Positions 1 to 12,630 are shown, counted from the first letter of the stretch. The stretch is 64,000 bases of DNA from Andrena cerasifolii (GCF_050908995.1 NC_135130.1:2287001-2351000); one strand, 5' to 3'. Numbers and translations: made by a program. The notes: generated by a model not told the origin, from the sequence alone.

Positions 1-800
1 TTCCCAATAAAAGTTGCTGAGGTCGCGAAATCCTACTGCGTTCGTAAGGCTACGCCGGGCCAAAGGATAGGAGCGCGGCCGCCGTACCAGCAAAAAGAGA
101 GGTCAGCCCGATTACTTTAGCCGGAATGAAATGTCTTTTATCGGGAAAACGATCTCCGTGAACGATAACGGGATTGATACATCCATTTTGAAGGCGTGAA
201 AGTTGGACGTTGGGAGTCAGTTCTATTTTACTTCGGGACTTGATTCATGGCCACGCGAATATGAATGTACTCCGCGGAGCCTGTGAATTGTTATCACGGA
301 GTCAGGTGCGGACTAACTTTCTACAAGGATCTGCACCGGGATTGCACAATAACATTCGATTACGCGGAAATTCATTTTTGAGGGGTATTGCATTAAAAAT
401 TAAAGTATGTATAATGAGGAACTGTACAACAGGATCAGATAAATTTTGAGGCCAGCTAAGCTAGTAGCTGATTACGCGACAAGTGGACACATGATAGTAA
501 CACGATTCAGTTATGGAAACGAAGGAGAAAGGAACGGATACTGGAAATCGGAGGACGAAAATAAATGCAGGGTGTGCTATTCAAAATTGGATATATTAGA
601 GTATTTACTACATACAAGAGTGTGAGGATGGAGATAGAGGAATTAATGAGATGGCAATCACAGGATTTCTAAAGGACAATGGATAAGAACCATGTTGGGA
701 CGAAAAAGTGATGGATGCGACAAAAGCAAGAGAAAGCAGAAACAGACTAACAGCGTTTACTAATTTACTTTGGTAATTATACAGACGAGGGTCCACCTCA
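1..800. other. single-copy non-coding stretch, no gene recognised
   Basis: This stretch has no long open frame and no recognised motif. The first 350 bases are less AT-rich than the DNA that follows and contain several CpG-containing words, which could mean regulatory or untranslated sequence. No splice pattern, repeat or transposon end was seen. Confidence 0.5.
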
Positions 801-1058
801 TCGATTTCAATTATTTTTAAATATTTTATGGGGATCATGATTCTGAGCAATTACCTCCTATACGTATAACACTCGCTCAGCTTTAGTTTTCGAGATATTC
901 GCAAAAAACTCTAATCGATAGTTGGTTAGTCGATTTCAATTATTTTTAAATATTTTATGGGGATCATGATTTTGAGCAATTACCTCCTATACGTATAACA
1001 CTCGCTCAGCTTTAGTTTTCGAGATATTCGCAAAAAACTCTAATCGATAGTTGGTTAG
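801..1058. repeat. 129-bp tandem duplication (two copies)
   Basis: Copy one is 801-929 and copy two is 930-1058. They abut exactly and differ at a single base (C versus T in the GATTCTGAGC / GATTTTGAGC segment). Each copy ends with GAGATATTCGCAAAAAACTC followed by TAATCGATAGTTGGTTAG. A similar word, GAGATATTTAGCAAAAAAAC, occurs near 63941 at the other end of the window, so part of the unit may belong to a dispersed repeat. The near identity implies a very recent event or an assembly artefact. Confidence 0.95.
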
Positions 1059-1631
1059 GAGACCGAACACGAATATTGTATTATACAGTATAGATGGTTA
1101 CAGCCGTACAAAATTATTCTAAATGGGGAAGCTGACTGCAACTTTTCTCCACCCGTGGCGCCACCGGCACACGTGCCACTTGTCACCGGTATTTTAAATA
1201 AATAGAATGTAAGAATGTGATAAAAAGATTTGCCTATCTAAATAGTCAAGGATATTTATCATTGGTAATGTCGGGATATTTGAGTTAGAATTTATGTTTT
1301 TATACGCATCTACGTGTGAAGTGATCAAGCAAGTAGTTAGGTTAGGGCATATCATCGTCAATAGAAAGTAAGGAAGAAGGTGCTTTGGTTGAAAAATTAT
1401 TATTATTATCGTAAGAGATTAATGTGAAATTGAATCAAACCATGTAAAGTTACCATGAAAAAAATTTGAATCTGATACATCATATGCACGTTTCCCTAAC
1501 AAATCCTTAAATTAGACATCAGCTAAACGTCCATAGTTTTCACCCTGTGTTGTCATTTTAATTTTAAAATCAACAGCCAGCAACTAGTTTTTTCTAATAT
1601 TATAACGATAGTTTAGTTTGGTACGTGCGCT
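1059..1631. other. AT-rich spacer, nothing recognised
   Basis: This is non-coding, mostly AT-rich sequence with a short GC-rich patch near 1145-1190 (two overlapping CACC/GGTG hairpin words). No gene, repeat end or RNA was recognised. Confidence 0.5.
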
Positions 1632-1639
1632 AGTGGCAC

Positions 1640-1845
1640 TAGGGAACTCAATCCCGGGATCGTAATCCCGGGATCCCAGCTGATTTTTGGATTCCATTTT
1701 TATATTTTACAGTTGTTCATAAGGTAATTTACGTTTTCAAAAATTCTCGGGATAAATTATAACTTGATATATCAAATCCCGGGAGTTGTAGAACCCAAAA
1801 AACAGCCGGGATCCCGGGATTACGATCCCGGGATTGAATTCCCTA
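1640..1845. mobile_element. hAT-type foldback MITE, 206 bp
   Basis: The ends are inverted repeats of about 45 bp that begin TAGGGAACTC on the left and end GAATTCCCTA on the right. Both arms carry the word ATCCCGGGAT twice. The flanks are AGTGGCAC (1632-1639) and AGTGGCGC (1846-1853), a likely 8-bp TSD with one mismatch. TAGGG-type termini plus an 8-bp duplication are characteristic of the hAT superfamily. There is no coding capacity, so the element would depend on a transposase supplied elsewhere. Removing it restores GCGCT-AGTGGC-GCCCTCTGCGCC, a plausible empty site. Confidence 0.75.
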
Positions 1846-1853
1846 AGTGGCGC

Positions 1854-2420
1854 CCTCTGCGCCGAACTTTGCGTCAGCTTCCCCATGGTCACACGACCGC
1901 CATTCTATGCGCAACTTACGCATCACTGCCGGCTCCTATGGCTAGAGCTCAGTGCTGCCACCTACGAGGCAAACACCATTGTCGCCAATACACATCGCGA
2001 TAGAGTTCATAGAGTTCAAACGCTGAACGATGATCTACGTTTATTTCGTTGGCTCGAATGCGTCGTTTCTAGAAGAAATTAGTCTAGTTTGTCATCTCAA
2101 TCGAATAAACTCGCGCATTATGTACACATAAATTGAGAGATCGAAGCTCGCGCACGGGCGGTAATGGGCCGTTGGTAGATTTTACGGTGGCGAGAAAAGG
2201 TAATTCGGATTCGTTGCATGACGCTGACTCGGGGGATGCCGGAAAATTCGCCGCCGTTATCGTTCCGCGGGATCGTTCGTCCATTAAGAGACGGTCCCTC
2301 TTTCTGGGACGACGATAACCACGGCGTTCGTTTGCAATGGTAACTTTCCACTTCGAACGCGGCATGAAGTGGGTTACGTGGTCACGTGACAGTTTTCATT
2401 CTGGAGCAATTTGTCCTCTA
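1854..2420. other. GC-richer non-coding block, candidate regulatory DNA
   Basis: This block has markedly higher GC and CpG content than its surroundings and no credible protein; overlapping short frames occur on both strands. Words such as GGTCACGTGAC (E-box-like) lie near 2380. It could be a conserved non-coding element or an untranslated exon of a gene outside the window. I see no splice structure that would decide this. Confidence 0.3.
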
Positions 2421-5400
2421 TATGTCATTGTTCTGTATAGATTGGTAGCAATCCTAGACGCGCATGGTGGAAAACGGATTGTGGACTGAGGTAGCTTCGG
2501 CGTGTCATGAAATTGAGTTGTCGATACATCGAGTGTTGGACTGCACAGACGAGCTGTGAATTTTTTAGACCCTGCTGACTCATGTTCAAATATTGAAGGG
2601 TGCCTTGCATTGTTATGGCTGTTACTGTTGTTGGCAGATTCTGTTTGGTGAAGTTCCTTGCAATGAATAGGTATAGTCCGAGGAAACTGAGAAATTAAAG
2701 TTTCGCACGATGTCGAGTTTCACAACCACTGCATAAAATATCAGCCCAATTCTCACATGTATTTCGCAGCGAATCCAAAGTTCTCCAGATTTTACCGTTC
2801 GGAATGTCTCGCCGCAAAAGACACAGTTTGCAACTACTTGTTCCATATTACCACCAACGCCATTTTCGAAATGATCCAAGAACCGTCGACAAAGGGAAAC
2901 ATTTTCGAAAAACTCATCCTGCCATTTTGAACCTCAATCTTAGTACTATCCAACACAGTGTAGGCAATGTTTTAGCAATAAAGATAGTGAAATCATTTTT
3001 TAAATTTACCTCGTGGAAAGTTTTGAGATATATAAAATGGAAAAGCTAGTTTCGCGGCTGCAAATGATGACGAATGATCAATGGAGAAACTACTTACTGC
3101 TGTTCCGGATAGACCCCAAACGGAGTTTCGGAAATAACAGCCTGTTTCGTATTACCACCTCTTGCCACCAATTACAGAATTATTGTTGTAATCAACCAAA
3201 TGTTCCCTATGATGCAATAACAACTTTAAACGTAACAGCGGACAGTGCCTATTCGAATATTACCTATTATATCATTGAAACTATTACTCGAATTTAATCA
3301 CAAGTATCTTAAAAGTATAAAATCATTATTACGTAGATTTTCCTTTATAGTATAAGTATTGATAGTAGCGAAGAAGTAATGTTTCTTCAATCTTTCAATG
3401 TTATATGAACTTCTATCGAATTGCTTAATTAAATAACTACATTTTCAGCACATAGCAAAGAGTAACATAAAAGATGCTCTTTAGCTGAATCTGCAACTTT
3501 TGTTTGACATATTTTTTTATATAATGAATAACTTGGAGGATATTATATAAAATCGCCTTTGTGAACTGTTAAATAATTATTTAAATGTTCAAGGGCCCAG
3601 GGGCACCTTTTCTCGTTATCCAATCGGGGTTAAACTTTACACAGATTTTTTTGTATGATTTAGAACTATTTTAGGGTGTCGCGAAAATAATGTTGAAATA
3701 AAATTTCACCAAGAGTAAATAAGAGGCATCCTAATCTATACCTACCTATTTCTATCAGACCAGTCAAAATAACTGGTTATTTATAAAATGCGTTCTGAAG
3801 GAAAATAAACCCCTATTCTTATATTTTTAATTTTTATATTGCTGAAAAATATATACATAATATTATACTTATTTCTACTACTTATGTTAGAAATACTCTT
3901 TTTTCATACTTAAAAATGGTAAATTTATTATTAGTGAAGACAGTTCTTGCACATGGAGGTAGAGGCCTTTGTGTACGTACATTTCATACAAACATGCAAA
4001 TATTATTGGTTTTATTATTTCTGCAATATACAATTTGGCGTAATTTATTTTTATTCAAATTTTGTGTTGTATTTACCGACGTTTTATCTAACGAAAAAAA
4101 GTCACAATGACTGGTTGCGATATATCTAGGTATAGTATCTATGTAACTTTGGAAAGGGTAGGGGAGAGGGGAAGCCAAATTGATAAATTTAATTCTTTAG
4201 AAAAAATTATGAAAAAAAATATGAAATGGAAAGTCACAAATTGGAGTAATTTTAAATGGAAATGTAAAACTAGTCATTTTGGCAGGTTTGGTAGTTCTAT
4301 TGTTAAGATAAATAAATTGTTAAAAACACTTGTGCCGTTCAGATTTTTCTATGTAACGAAAGAAATTAGGTAAAACGAAATAAGTGAATTCAGTAATATC
4401 ATTTCTTATACGTCATGAATAAATACGCAGTGTAGTTGAGAAATAATCCTAGATTTGCATTATTCAGGTAATTCGTTTTAATTTCGAACGTAATTATTGC
4501 AGAACCGTTACTCCGCAGTCTTTATTAATTTTTAAAGTAGATAACGCGAATATCGTATTGTATGGGCTCCTTTATAATTTAAATTTGTACGTAATTAAAT
4601 AAGTTAAGAGTTACGGTCAGTTACGCTCCATTGTCAGCTAACGATAAGAAGCAGAGCTCGGAGCCATATTCGTTAAAATAATAAAAGCACAATGTTCCTT
4701 CTCATTAAGCGGATTACGTTTTAAATTCCCTGGAAACGTGTCTGCTATGCAACTTAATTGCGAGCTAATATAACGCGATTTCTTCGTTATCCTCTATTTA
4801 AGAAAAAAATTTAATGGATGAGCCTTCATAGCGCCAGTTTTTTTAATCACGCAAAGAAAATGATTCGTTGTAACCAAAATCTTAATAAACAACGTGAATC
4901 TGAAATCTAAAACCATTGAATTCCGACGCTTCTTCACTTCTCGAAAAATTTACGAATAATTTAAAAAATGTTTTAAAACAACCATGTGTCTGGAAATCTA
5001 CGACACTGAAGTGAAAGTTGTCATTTTCCAAATAAAAATGGCTTTACTGTACATCTACCGACTATTTAAAGAACTCGACTTTTGTATTTATTATTCCCAA
5101 TTTTTCAAAGTAACACGCGAAAATGAGTAAACAGTAATTTCAAAATCTCCCTAAAAACCAACTGCTCACTTTTACATCATTAAATATGTTTCAAGGAAAC
5201 TCCAAAGTATTTTGTAACGTTTAACTAAAAATGTTAGGAGATTTCCTTTCTAATTGTAATCTTTAATTTTCATTTAAATTTAATATAAAATTATTAACAA
5301 AAATGTTAGACTCCTCCAAAACTTCTGCTAAGACATGCACATAAATGTAGAAACAAAGAAAGATTTACCATTTTTACAGGAGTCGAAGATTATTTACCTC

Positions 5401-6376
5401 AGAATCAAGAGCTGAAGTTAATTAATATACGCAAAGAGCTGACAGATTACCAACAGACCCATATTTGCCAACGTGTTTCTGTTTACTTTGACGTCTACTG
5501 CACGCCTGCACAACTTGCACCATAAATATGCGAACGGCCTGTGAAGCCATGCGGAATTTTCCATATGCAACGTTCCATATTTTCGATGTTTACAATATGC
5601 ACTTGCTTAATCGGCCTGTTGAGCAGGATTAAAGTCACACGCTGAAACATTTCAATTTTCAGTTCGACCAATGCTCGTTAATCGCGTTACGTTCAGCTTA
5701 GCAATTTATTGTAAAAATGGTATCCGTACGAAGCGAAGGTAATAGCTTTTCAATAAAAACTGTTCCATATGCGAACTGTGTAATCCAGAGTGAAAACACT
5801 GGAAACGAAAATACATTCGCTGCGATAAAAAGGAAATGAAAGATAACCTTGGAATTGTCACTTCACTACCAGACAGGGAATGGACAATATTTTTCAAAGA
5901 ATACAGTGTAGGTAGGGAGAGGCATGTGTTAATTTCTTAATTGTCATAAACTAGAATTGCGAATATAAAAATATCGCCCACGTTACTACCTCAAATTGCA
6001 TAAAGAAAATTGAGAAGACAAAGAGTGTGGAAGAAGAAGGAGGAAGAACAGATTTGAATAAAACAACTTGCATTGCTAGGAACAACAAATCTATAAGACA
6101 CAAGTTGCTAGGAAGACTACTTAAAAGACAGAGAGGGGTATGGGATTGTCCACAATCAAAGAGCGGTAATAAATTAAATGAGATAAATTAATTAATAGCT
6201 GAATAAAGTGGATGAAGCAAAAGAGGAAAATTAACCTACTATGTAAGAAGTTGAATGTTATTTTGTAACTCAATGAATAGGTCATTCCACGCCAAAACTA
6301 CACGTCACGAAATGTAATGTAGTCCACGTGAAATTAGAAGAAGGTTTAAATTATCATTTTGCTGGTTTCGATATTG
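2421..6376. other. AT-rich intergenic or intronic DNA
   Basis: No gene is recognised. Short frames of 60-94 codons at 2804-3297 and 3916-4373 have no family signature and look like chance. The part near 5390-5720 is somewhat richer in CpG and homeodomain-like words and may be non-coding regulatory DNA. No transposon termini were seen. Confidence 0.45.
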
Positions 6377-6983
6377 TTCTAACCCAGATTTGAGTTTTGC
6401 ATTCAATGCATGTTCAGAGTGGCACGATAGACGTTCAATACCCGTTCAGAGTGGTACGATAGACGTTCAATACACGTTCAGAGTGGTACGATAGACGTTC
6501 AACACACGTTCAGAGTGGTACGATAGACGTTCAATACACGTTCAGAGTGGTACGATAGACCTTCAATACACGTTCAGAGTGGTACGATAGACGTTCACAC
6601 ACGTTTAGAGTGGTACGATAGACGTTCAACACACGTTCAGAGTGGTACGATAGACGTTCAACACACGTTCAGGGTGGTACGATAGACGTTCAACATACGT
6701 TCAGAGTGGTACGATAGACGTTCAATACACCATACTAGTTTTGACTGGCGCCATAGGTGTATTGAACGCCTATCGTACCACTTTGAACCTGTATTGAACG
6801 TCTATCGTACCACTCTGAACGTGCATTGAACGTCTATCGTACCACTTTGAGCATGTATTGAACGCCTGTCGTACCACTTTGAACGTGTATTGAACGTGTA
6901 TCGTACCACTATGAACGTATATTGAACGTCTATCGTACCCACTCTGAACGTGTATTGAACGCAAAACTTAAATTTGGGCTAGA
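6377..6983. mobile_element. foldback element with 32-bp minisatellite arms
   Basis: The left arm holds ten tandem copies of a 32-bp unit starting GTTCAGAGTGGTACGATAGA (6412-6730). The right arm holds six and a half copies of the same unit in reverse complement (about 6757-6961). Outside the arrays both ends share an imperfect inverted sequence, GTTCTAACCCAGATTTGAG on the left, matched by the complement of AAATTTGGGCTAGAAC on the right. The spacer is about 26 bp. This architecture, terminal inverted repeats made of short tandem repeats, is that of Foldback-like elements. No TSD could be defined. The arms differ in copy number and the right arm is more diverged. Confidence 0.85.
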
Positions 6984-9301
6984 ACTCTCTTTACTATACT
7001 ACTGTCGACACTTGCAATTTTTGTTCATTTCCGCAAAAGCAAGTTCTATAAATGAATTTTTATCTCCGAAACTATTTATCGCAGGAAGTTCATCCTTTTT
7101 TTATTTTAGTACAGAAAGATTGATGTATCTGCGTTGTTTATGTTATTCATCTGCTTGATATAGTGGTTCTGCGTTTGGTATCGCTCTGGACGAGTGATAA
7201 TATCTATCATAGAAACTGGCGATAATTTGTTTCGAACAGACAGGAATGTATAGTGGAGGTGGCGCCCTCCCTCATGATGCCGGGATGCCCCTCAGGACCA
7301 ATCTTGTTATAGCTGGCAACACCAGTTAGTGGGTCGTGACTAATAAACGAGACGCGGTTCACAATATAGGCGTGTTTAACCTGTTGTTCTTAAGATATTT
7401 AGTTCTAAGGGACATCCTTTATCTAAGAAAAAGGTTTATTGCCGCATCGTATAAAGATCTCAGCTACTTTAAGCTGTAACAATTAATTTCCATCACTCTG
7501 ACTTCTCTGCCCCAAATTAATCCTTTATACTTCACCTTATTTGCTCCCCAATCGATCAGAAATCTTTTTCCCAATTCTGCACGTATTAAACACAAATTGT
7601 GGAAAGAGGGAAAAAATATAGCACAGTAATTTCATTTCAGTGGTACATTAAATTCCATTTAATTGTATCAGTACGTAAATCTGGTTGTGTCCGACAGGGA
7701 TATGATACTTGGAGTGCAAAAGGTTAATTAGACAAAGAGACCTTCACTCCACAATACGCATGTGATAGTCATAACGTTAATCCTTGGTTTTATAAAATTG
7801 CCCAGTCATTTTCAGTGAATATAATTTTATTTGATCTACCGATTTGAAATTCAATTTTTCAACGCTATATTTCTCGATTACTGTTCTAGTAGTATATTAG
7901 TCTAGTTTTTCTTAAATCTTTATTTTAGAGAAAACACCTGCTGTCAATAAATCAGCTCATAATCATTAAAAGGGTTAAGAACTTGACAATGCGATATTAA
8001 TGTTAACATATCATACATTTATCAGTAGATGCATAATATATGTACCTACACAAATGAATTACAGTATTAAGTTGCTCTTGATTGAATATTTAGATGCAAC
8101 AAGAGTTGTTTGTGATTTTAATGTGTTCGCTACACGAAGTTTTCGATTCGAGATTTTGATGAAAATAGAGTTATTCAAATTCTCCATATGTATATATCTA
8201 CTATTTTCTGTTCGAGTTCTAATTAAATCTTTCGATTGAAATTTTTGCTGCTAGCAAGATTTTAGACCCTCTTCAAGAGATTTGATCGTAGGAACAGAAG
8301 ATTGGATAAGAACAGTGATTGGATGAAATTTAGCGTGTTAAAAGAATAATGTTTATTGTTAGTGAAAGTCGACATGGACGATTAAGGATAATTCGGGATT
8401 CATTTTTGAAGAAGTTCACAAAACGCTTCAACAATTTTGTACTCTCTAATTTTGAAAAGTAAACGTTCTTTAGCAGAATTTCACAAGCCTGAAATGACTA
8501 GGTGACAATGGAAGATCCTGATGAAAACAAGCAAACCTGAGATAAACCGTCTCCATTTATTCCCTGCTTGCACTTCATCAAGGGTTGTTTATTCAGCTGT
8601 TACATTCAGTAGGATAAGCTCGACTGGCAAATTCAAAAATCCCTCAAAGTTTTCGTTTTACTGACCCATATGCATAAGTCTCACCCGAATCTCGGTTTTG
8701 TTAATATGTGTACGACGGAGAGAAAAATACTAATTTTCAAACCACGATAAAATTTAGGAAACCAATACTACTTCCACCTTTAAGCTTCCAATCCGATTTT
8801 TGTTGTTCGGCAAGTTCTATTCCTTTGCAGTCGTTATTAATCCAACGCTAACAAAATTCATTACTTGGTGATTTTTTTAAATTTTTAAACAGTCACGACA
8901 ATGTTACGAACACATTTATTTCATTCAAAAGATACATCGTCGATTAAAGTATTTGTTCTACATTCTTAACTTATTCTTCCTTAAAAAGTCGTTTAAGGAA
9001 TCAGCTTTCTGAAACGACAGGGAAGCTCTTTACGGTATTCGAGTTATACAGGAGTTCGTCGTTAAAGTAAATTTCGATTTAAAAGAAAGTGTAGTTTAAA
9101 GTTTTTGAAATCCCTCGATTTAAAGTCGACACTTAAAGTAAATACGTACCTTCGAAAGTAAGGGATACTTCAAGTGGTCTGATAATACTTATGTATCTTA
9201 TATATTGTTATTTATTACTCACATTGCTATTGTTGATATTATTATTATTAATGTTGGTATTTCTATTCGTGCCTAGATTAATTTAGTATGTTCCTGTTAA
9301 C
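6984..9301. other. AT-rich spacer, no gene recognised
   Basis: Scattered frames of 80 codons or fewer show no family signature. A short GC-rich segment lies at 7255-7310. No complete repeat or RNA gene was recognised. Confidence 0.5.
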
Positions 9302-10239
9302 ACTGTCACCATCTAGTATATTGGGAATATAATATCCTTCCTAGAGCAACTGAAAATATCCAAGGAAATATGAACTAGGAGAGAGGAACCATAATAGATT
9401 AAGGGGAGGTTCCGGTCTAAATGTCGATTTTTTTTTTATTTCATTTTTCGAATGGTCAATCTTTTAGGAATACGTGTTTAAAAGGATTTGTTGAAATTCG
9501 TAAAATTCCCGAAGTTATAGGCATTTGAGTAGCGGCAAATGCATGGGTAACACCCGGCCACTCGGCACTCACGTAAAACTTTAAACGCGTTTTTCTCGAA
9601 ACAGTGTTCTCAAAACGGTGGGCGCTGTATCTCCAAAAATTATTATCCGATTCGACTGAAACTTTTTTTATTTTGAAGAATATACTCCTGACTGTGGGGG
9701 GGGGGGTAGAAAAAATTACAAAAAATAGAAATTTATAATTTTCAAAGGCGTTGAATGGACGAAAAATACAGAGAAAAGTGATTTCAAACTTGAAGTGTCG
9801 TTATTTTCTAAAAAATGTCATTTTTATATTTTTTTCTAGTTCTCCCCTCGACAGAAGAATAATCTTCAATATAAAAAAAGTTTCAGTCGAATCGGATAAT
9901 AACTTTTGGAGATACAGATCCCACCGATTTGGATGATTTTTTTGACGCCTTGACTTTAACGACTCCCCAGTGCCGTCTGCAATGATTAATTACAAAACAA
10001 AAAATATATTTCTATAACTTAAGACATCCTCAATGCAATGCAAAAAGTCCTATTAAGTTATATGTAGTAGTTTTCCTGTAATTAATTCCTAAATATCACC
10101 TATTTTTGGGGGCTCTAGACCGGAACCTTCCCTTAAGATAACAGTGTAATATAGTGTAATATATTGTAACAGTGGTCGCTAATAGCGCTAAGCTGATGCG
10201 ACTTTAAATAAACAATTCAAAAAAAAACTGTCACCATCT
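9302..10239 (+). mobile_element. 5'-truncated poly(A) retro-insertion with 13-bp TSD, split by a TTAA element
   Basis: The direct repeat ACTGTCACCATCT occurs at 9302-9314 and 10227-10239. The right copy is immediately preceded by a run of A and by an AATAAA-like ATAAACAATTC segment, as expected at the 3' end of a LINE or LINE-mobilised insertion. Excluding the nested element at 9403-10132, the retro-insert is only about 180 bp: 9315-9398 plus 10137-10226. That is typical of a severely 5'-truncated non-LTR retrotransposon or a SINE. No reverse transcriptase remains, so the family cannot be named. Confidence 0.75.
9399..10136. mobile_element. TTAA-flanked foldback element A (730 bp)
   Basis: The element is flanked by TTAA on both sides (9399-9402 and 10133-10136). 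Its terminal inverted repeat is GGGGAGGTTCCGGTCTA on the left and TAGACCGGAACCTTCCC on the right. Inner inverted segments include CTGTATCTCCAAAAATTATT near 9628 and its complement near 9895-9916, so much of the element can fold back. TTAA duplications with termini starting 5'-GGG fit the Kolobok superfamily better than piggyBac, which starts CCC; this assignment is inferred from ends only. A poly-G run lies near 9697. It inserted into the poly(A) retro-insertion and is therefore younger than it. Confidence 0.8.
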
Positions 10240-12067
10240 CTTTAAGTTTGAATATCTTTATTCGGCTTATGATAAGCAAACTACTGTAGGCACTAAATCT
10301 GTGAATACATCTATCTATGGATCTGACATTTGGAAGTCCATTGTGAATCTCGGTTCAATGTTTGCATTTGTTCTTATCTGTGACACTAATATTAAATAAA
10401 GATTTTGGAGATTCCTAGACTTGATACCGAAATAACATTATCGTTTAGTGTAAACTAGGCTCTTTCGAATTTACTCATTGTTTACAACCTGCGAATTTTT
10501 TATTTATGCATTATATTAAGTATTGTAAATTAATGCATGAATGCACTAATTTTGCGACTTGTGAATTTTGTCTATGTGAAAAATTTATTTTATTTTCGAA
10601 GATGTAGAAAGATAACTATTATAACATCTAGTTCATATTTCAGCATGAACTGTCGTATTCTATATGATAACAGACTTGACATACCGAGAATATTCATTCG
10701 ATGACCGGAAATGCAATATTAATAGCAAAGCAATTCTCATTTTCTTCACTTTTGAAATTTCCTGCACATGTACAAAAAATTATTTCGCCATCAATAAGAT
10801 GACATAAAAATGTTCTACACAAATATTTGAGTATAGTTTTTCAAATGAGTAAAGCTCTTTACGTTTCATATCCGCATTAAGGTATTTTTTATATTTTCAG
10901 CAAGAAACAAATATTATTCAAATAAACATTGGAACGTTGTTAGTAATTTTTTATAAATTTAGTGCTATTCTCGTCCCAGACGTTATAATAGTTATCTAAT
11001 TTCCCACCTTTCTAATTTGCACGGGATTATGGTAAACAGAGCCCACACTATTGATATACCAACACTACTCTCCCGCGGTAGAATGTCGATTTTGTCGCTG
11101 ACAACATGACATGCACCGCTCATAATAAATGGCTTTCAGTATTCAATCTAGTTTAGCCCTATTTCTAATATCCAAGAGTTAATAGCTTCGTAATATAACT
11201 TGCTAGACTGGAAGCTCATCTTCAAAATCTACCACTGCAATATACGTTAATAAGATATCGACATTGGTTAATAATAAAAATCAAAAAGTGGAAGGTCTTA
11301 CAAGAGTGAAATAATTCGACAAACCATAGAGAGAACAAATTCTTGTGTTTGTAGTTTGCAGTTCTTTTCTTCACCAATGATGAGTTGTTATTTAAAAATA
11401 TTTGTGAAGATATTTCAAAATTACATATTGTTTATAATAAAGCCTTCAGAACATTTCAATTTGCCTAATAATATATATTTTATAACCTCAGTACCTAGCA
11501 ACTTTTTTTTCATATCAGCATTATTTTTAAAAAATTTAGTCATCCGCAGTTTCGTGATAGTTTCAGTGCAGCCACTTTGCTATGAGCGTGCTATGCAATA
11601 AAGTTCTCCCTTTGATGTCTTCCTCGCATGCGAATGTCAAACGGGCAAAAAGTAAAAAGTAGCTGAAGCTTGCATTCGTTACATGTTCTACTAATATTTG
11701 AACAAGGGGAATATAAAACGTTCGTAGCGCCACTTTGGCTAAAACATCGCACGTCGTTAGTCCAAACACGGGGCCGTAAAATTGAGGGTCATAAAAGCTT
11801 TTTTAAAAATGCATGTTGGTTTAATAGGAATTTGAACTGCTAATGCAAAAGTAACCTCACATTTTTTCCATCACGTATAGTTCTTTCACAACTTGCTTTA
11901 ACGTTTTTACGTTGTAATATAAGATTGAGTGGAATTGGTAGTGAAAAATTACCACATAAAGTCTGTTTTGGTACCAGTACTGAATACACGTTTCAAATTT
12001 CCCTCCTAGTAATTTAGTTTTACTCCAGCCTGCCTAGATGGCGCTGACATGACAACAACAAGTATAT
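10240..12067. other. AT-rich spacer, no gene recognised
   Basis: There are only short chance frames (for example 11356-11601). The end of this stretch carries CCTAGATGGCGCTGACATG, a word of the same kind as the GCTAGATGGCGTTG at the window's right edge. No transposon boundaries were found. Confidence 0.45.
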
Positions 12068-12070
12068 TGA

Positions 12071-12208
12071 GAGCGGTATTCTCAGTCTCTACTTATTCTT
12101 AAGCAAATGCTTAAGCATGCGGCTTCCTCTACTAACCTAGTAGCTAGAAAAGGATGCCGAATGCTTAAGCATTTGCTTAAGAATAAGTAGCGACTGAGAA
12201 TACAGCCC
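12071..12208. mobile_element. short MITE with TGA flanks (Harbinger-like)
   Basis: This is an inverted repeat of about 55 bp per arm. The left begins GAGCGGTATTCTCAGTC and the right ends GACTGAGAATACAGCCC. Inside are nested palindromic words of the type CTTAAGCAAATGCTTAAG. The 3-bp direct repeat TGA flanks it (12068-12070 and 12209-12211). A 3-bp duplication with GGGC-type termini suggests a PIF/Harbinger-derived MITE, though TWA is the usual site. There is no coding capacity. Confidence 0.65.
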
Positions 12209-12211
12209 TGA

Positions 12212-12630
12212 GTGTCAACACCATGGTAGCGTGTAGTTATAGACGTATCGAATACGATCCGTGTTATCTCTCAACTAGTGAATCTCTCAATGCTCAAAAG
12301 GCTCACTTAGCCGCATTGTATGATTATTCATCACCAGTGAATTCATTCTCTCAAGCTCACGTGCATTTTTGAATATCCGTATCGATTGTGGACGCCGCGA
12401 GTGACGCACGTGTTGGTGCACGTGCGATCGATCTCATTGCGCTCATAAATATATTCACGATGTGATTTGCTCACCTCAGCTAACGCTCATTGTAATAAGC
12501 TTGGATTTCGACGCGTGTCAAAGAAATAAATACACAGAACTTTCACTCGTATCTGCTGTGTTGAAGTGCACCTTTATCGTTCCTAACCTCACCAGCTTCC
12601 TACCGCTCAGAGCTATCGGGTTCTCAAACA
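12212..12630 (+). mobile_element. LTR-like block (boundaries uncertain)
   Basis: A TATA-like CATAAATATATTCACG (about 12445) is followed about 80 bp later by the polyadenylation-type signal AAATAAATACACAG, then by a C/T-rich tail. That is the order expected of promoter, R and polyadenylation signals in an LTR on the plus strand. A TGTCAACACC start is present at 12212, but no convincing CA end or TSD was found, and an inverted repeat begins directly downstream. It could equally be the promoter region of an unrelated gene. Confidence 0.3.

Noticed and set aside
6412..6961. CRISPR-like array of 32-bp repeats
   Set aside because: The repeats are directly contiguous without spacers and are inverted across a loop, in eukaryotic DNA.
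6770..6964. 64-codon minus-strand frame with repeating QSGYDRRSI/VVR peptides
   Set aside because: It is the translation of the inverted 32-bp minisatellite; periodic DNA, not a gene.
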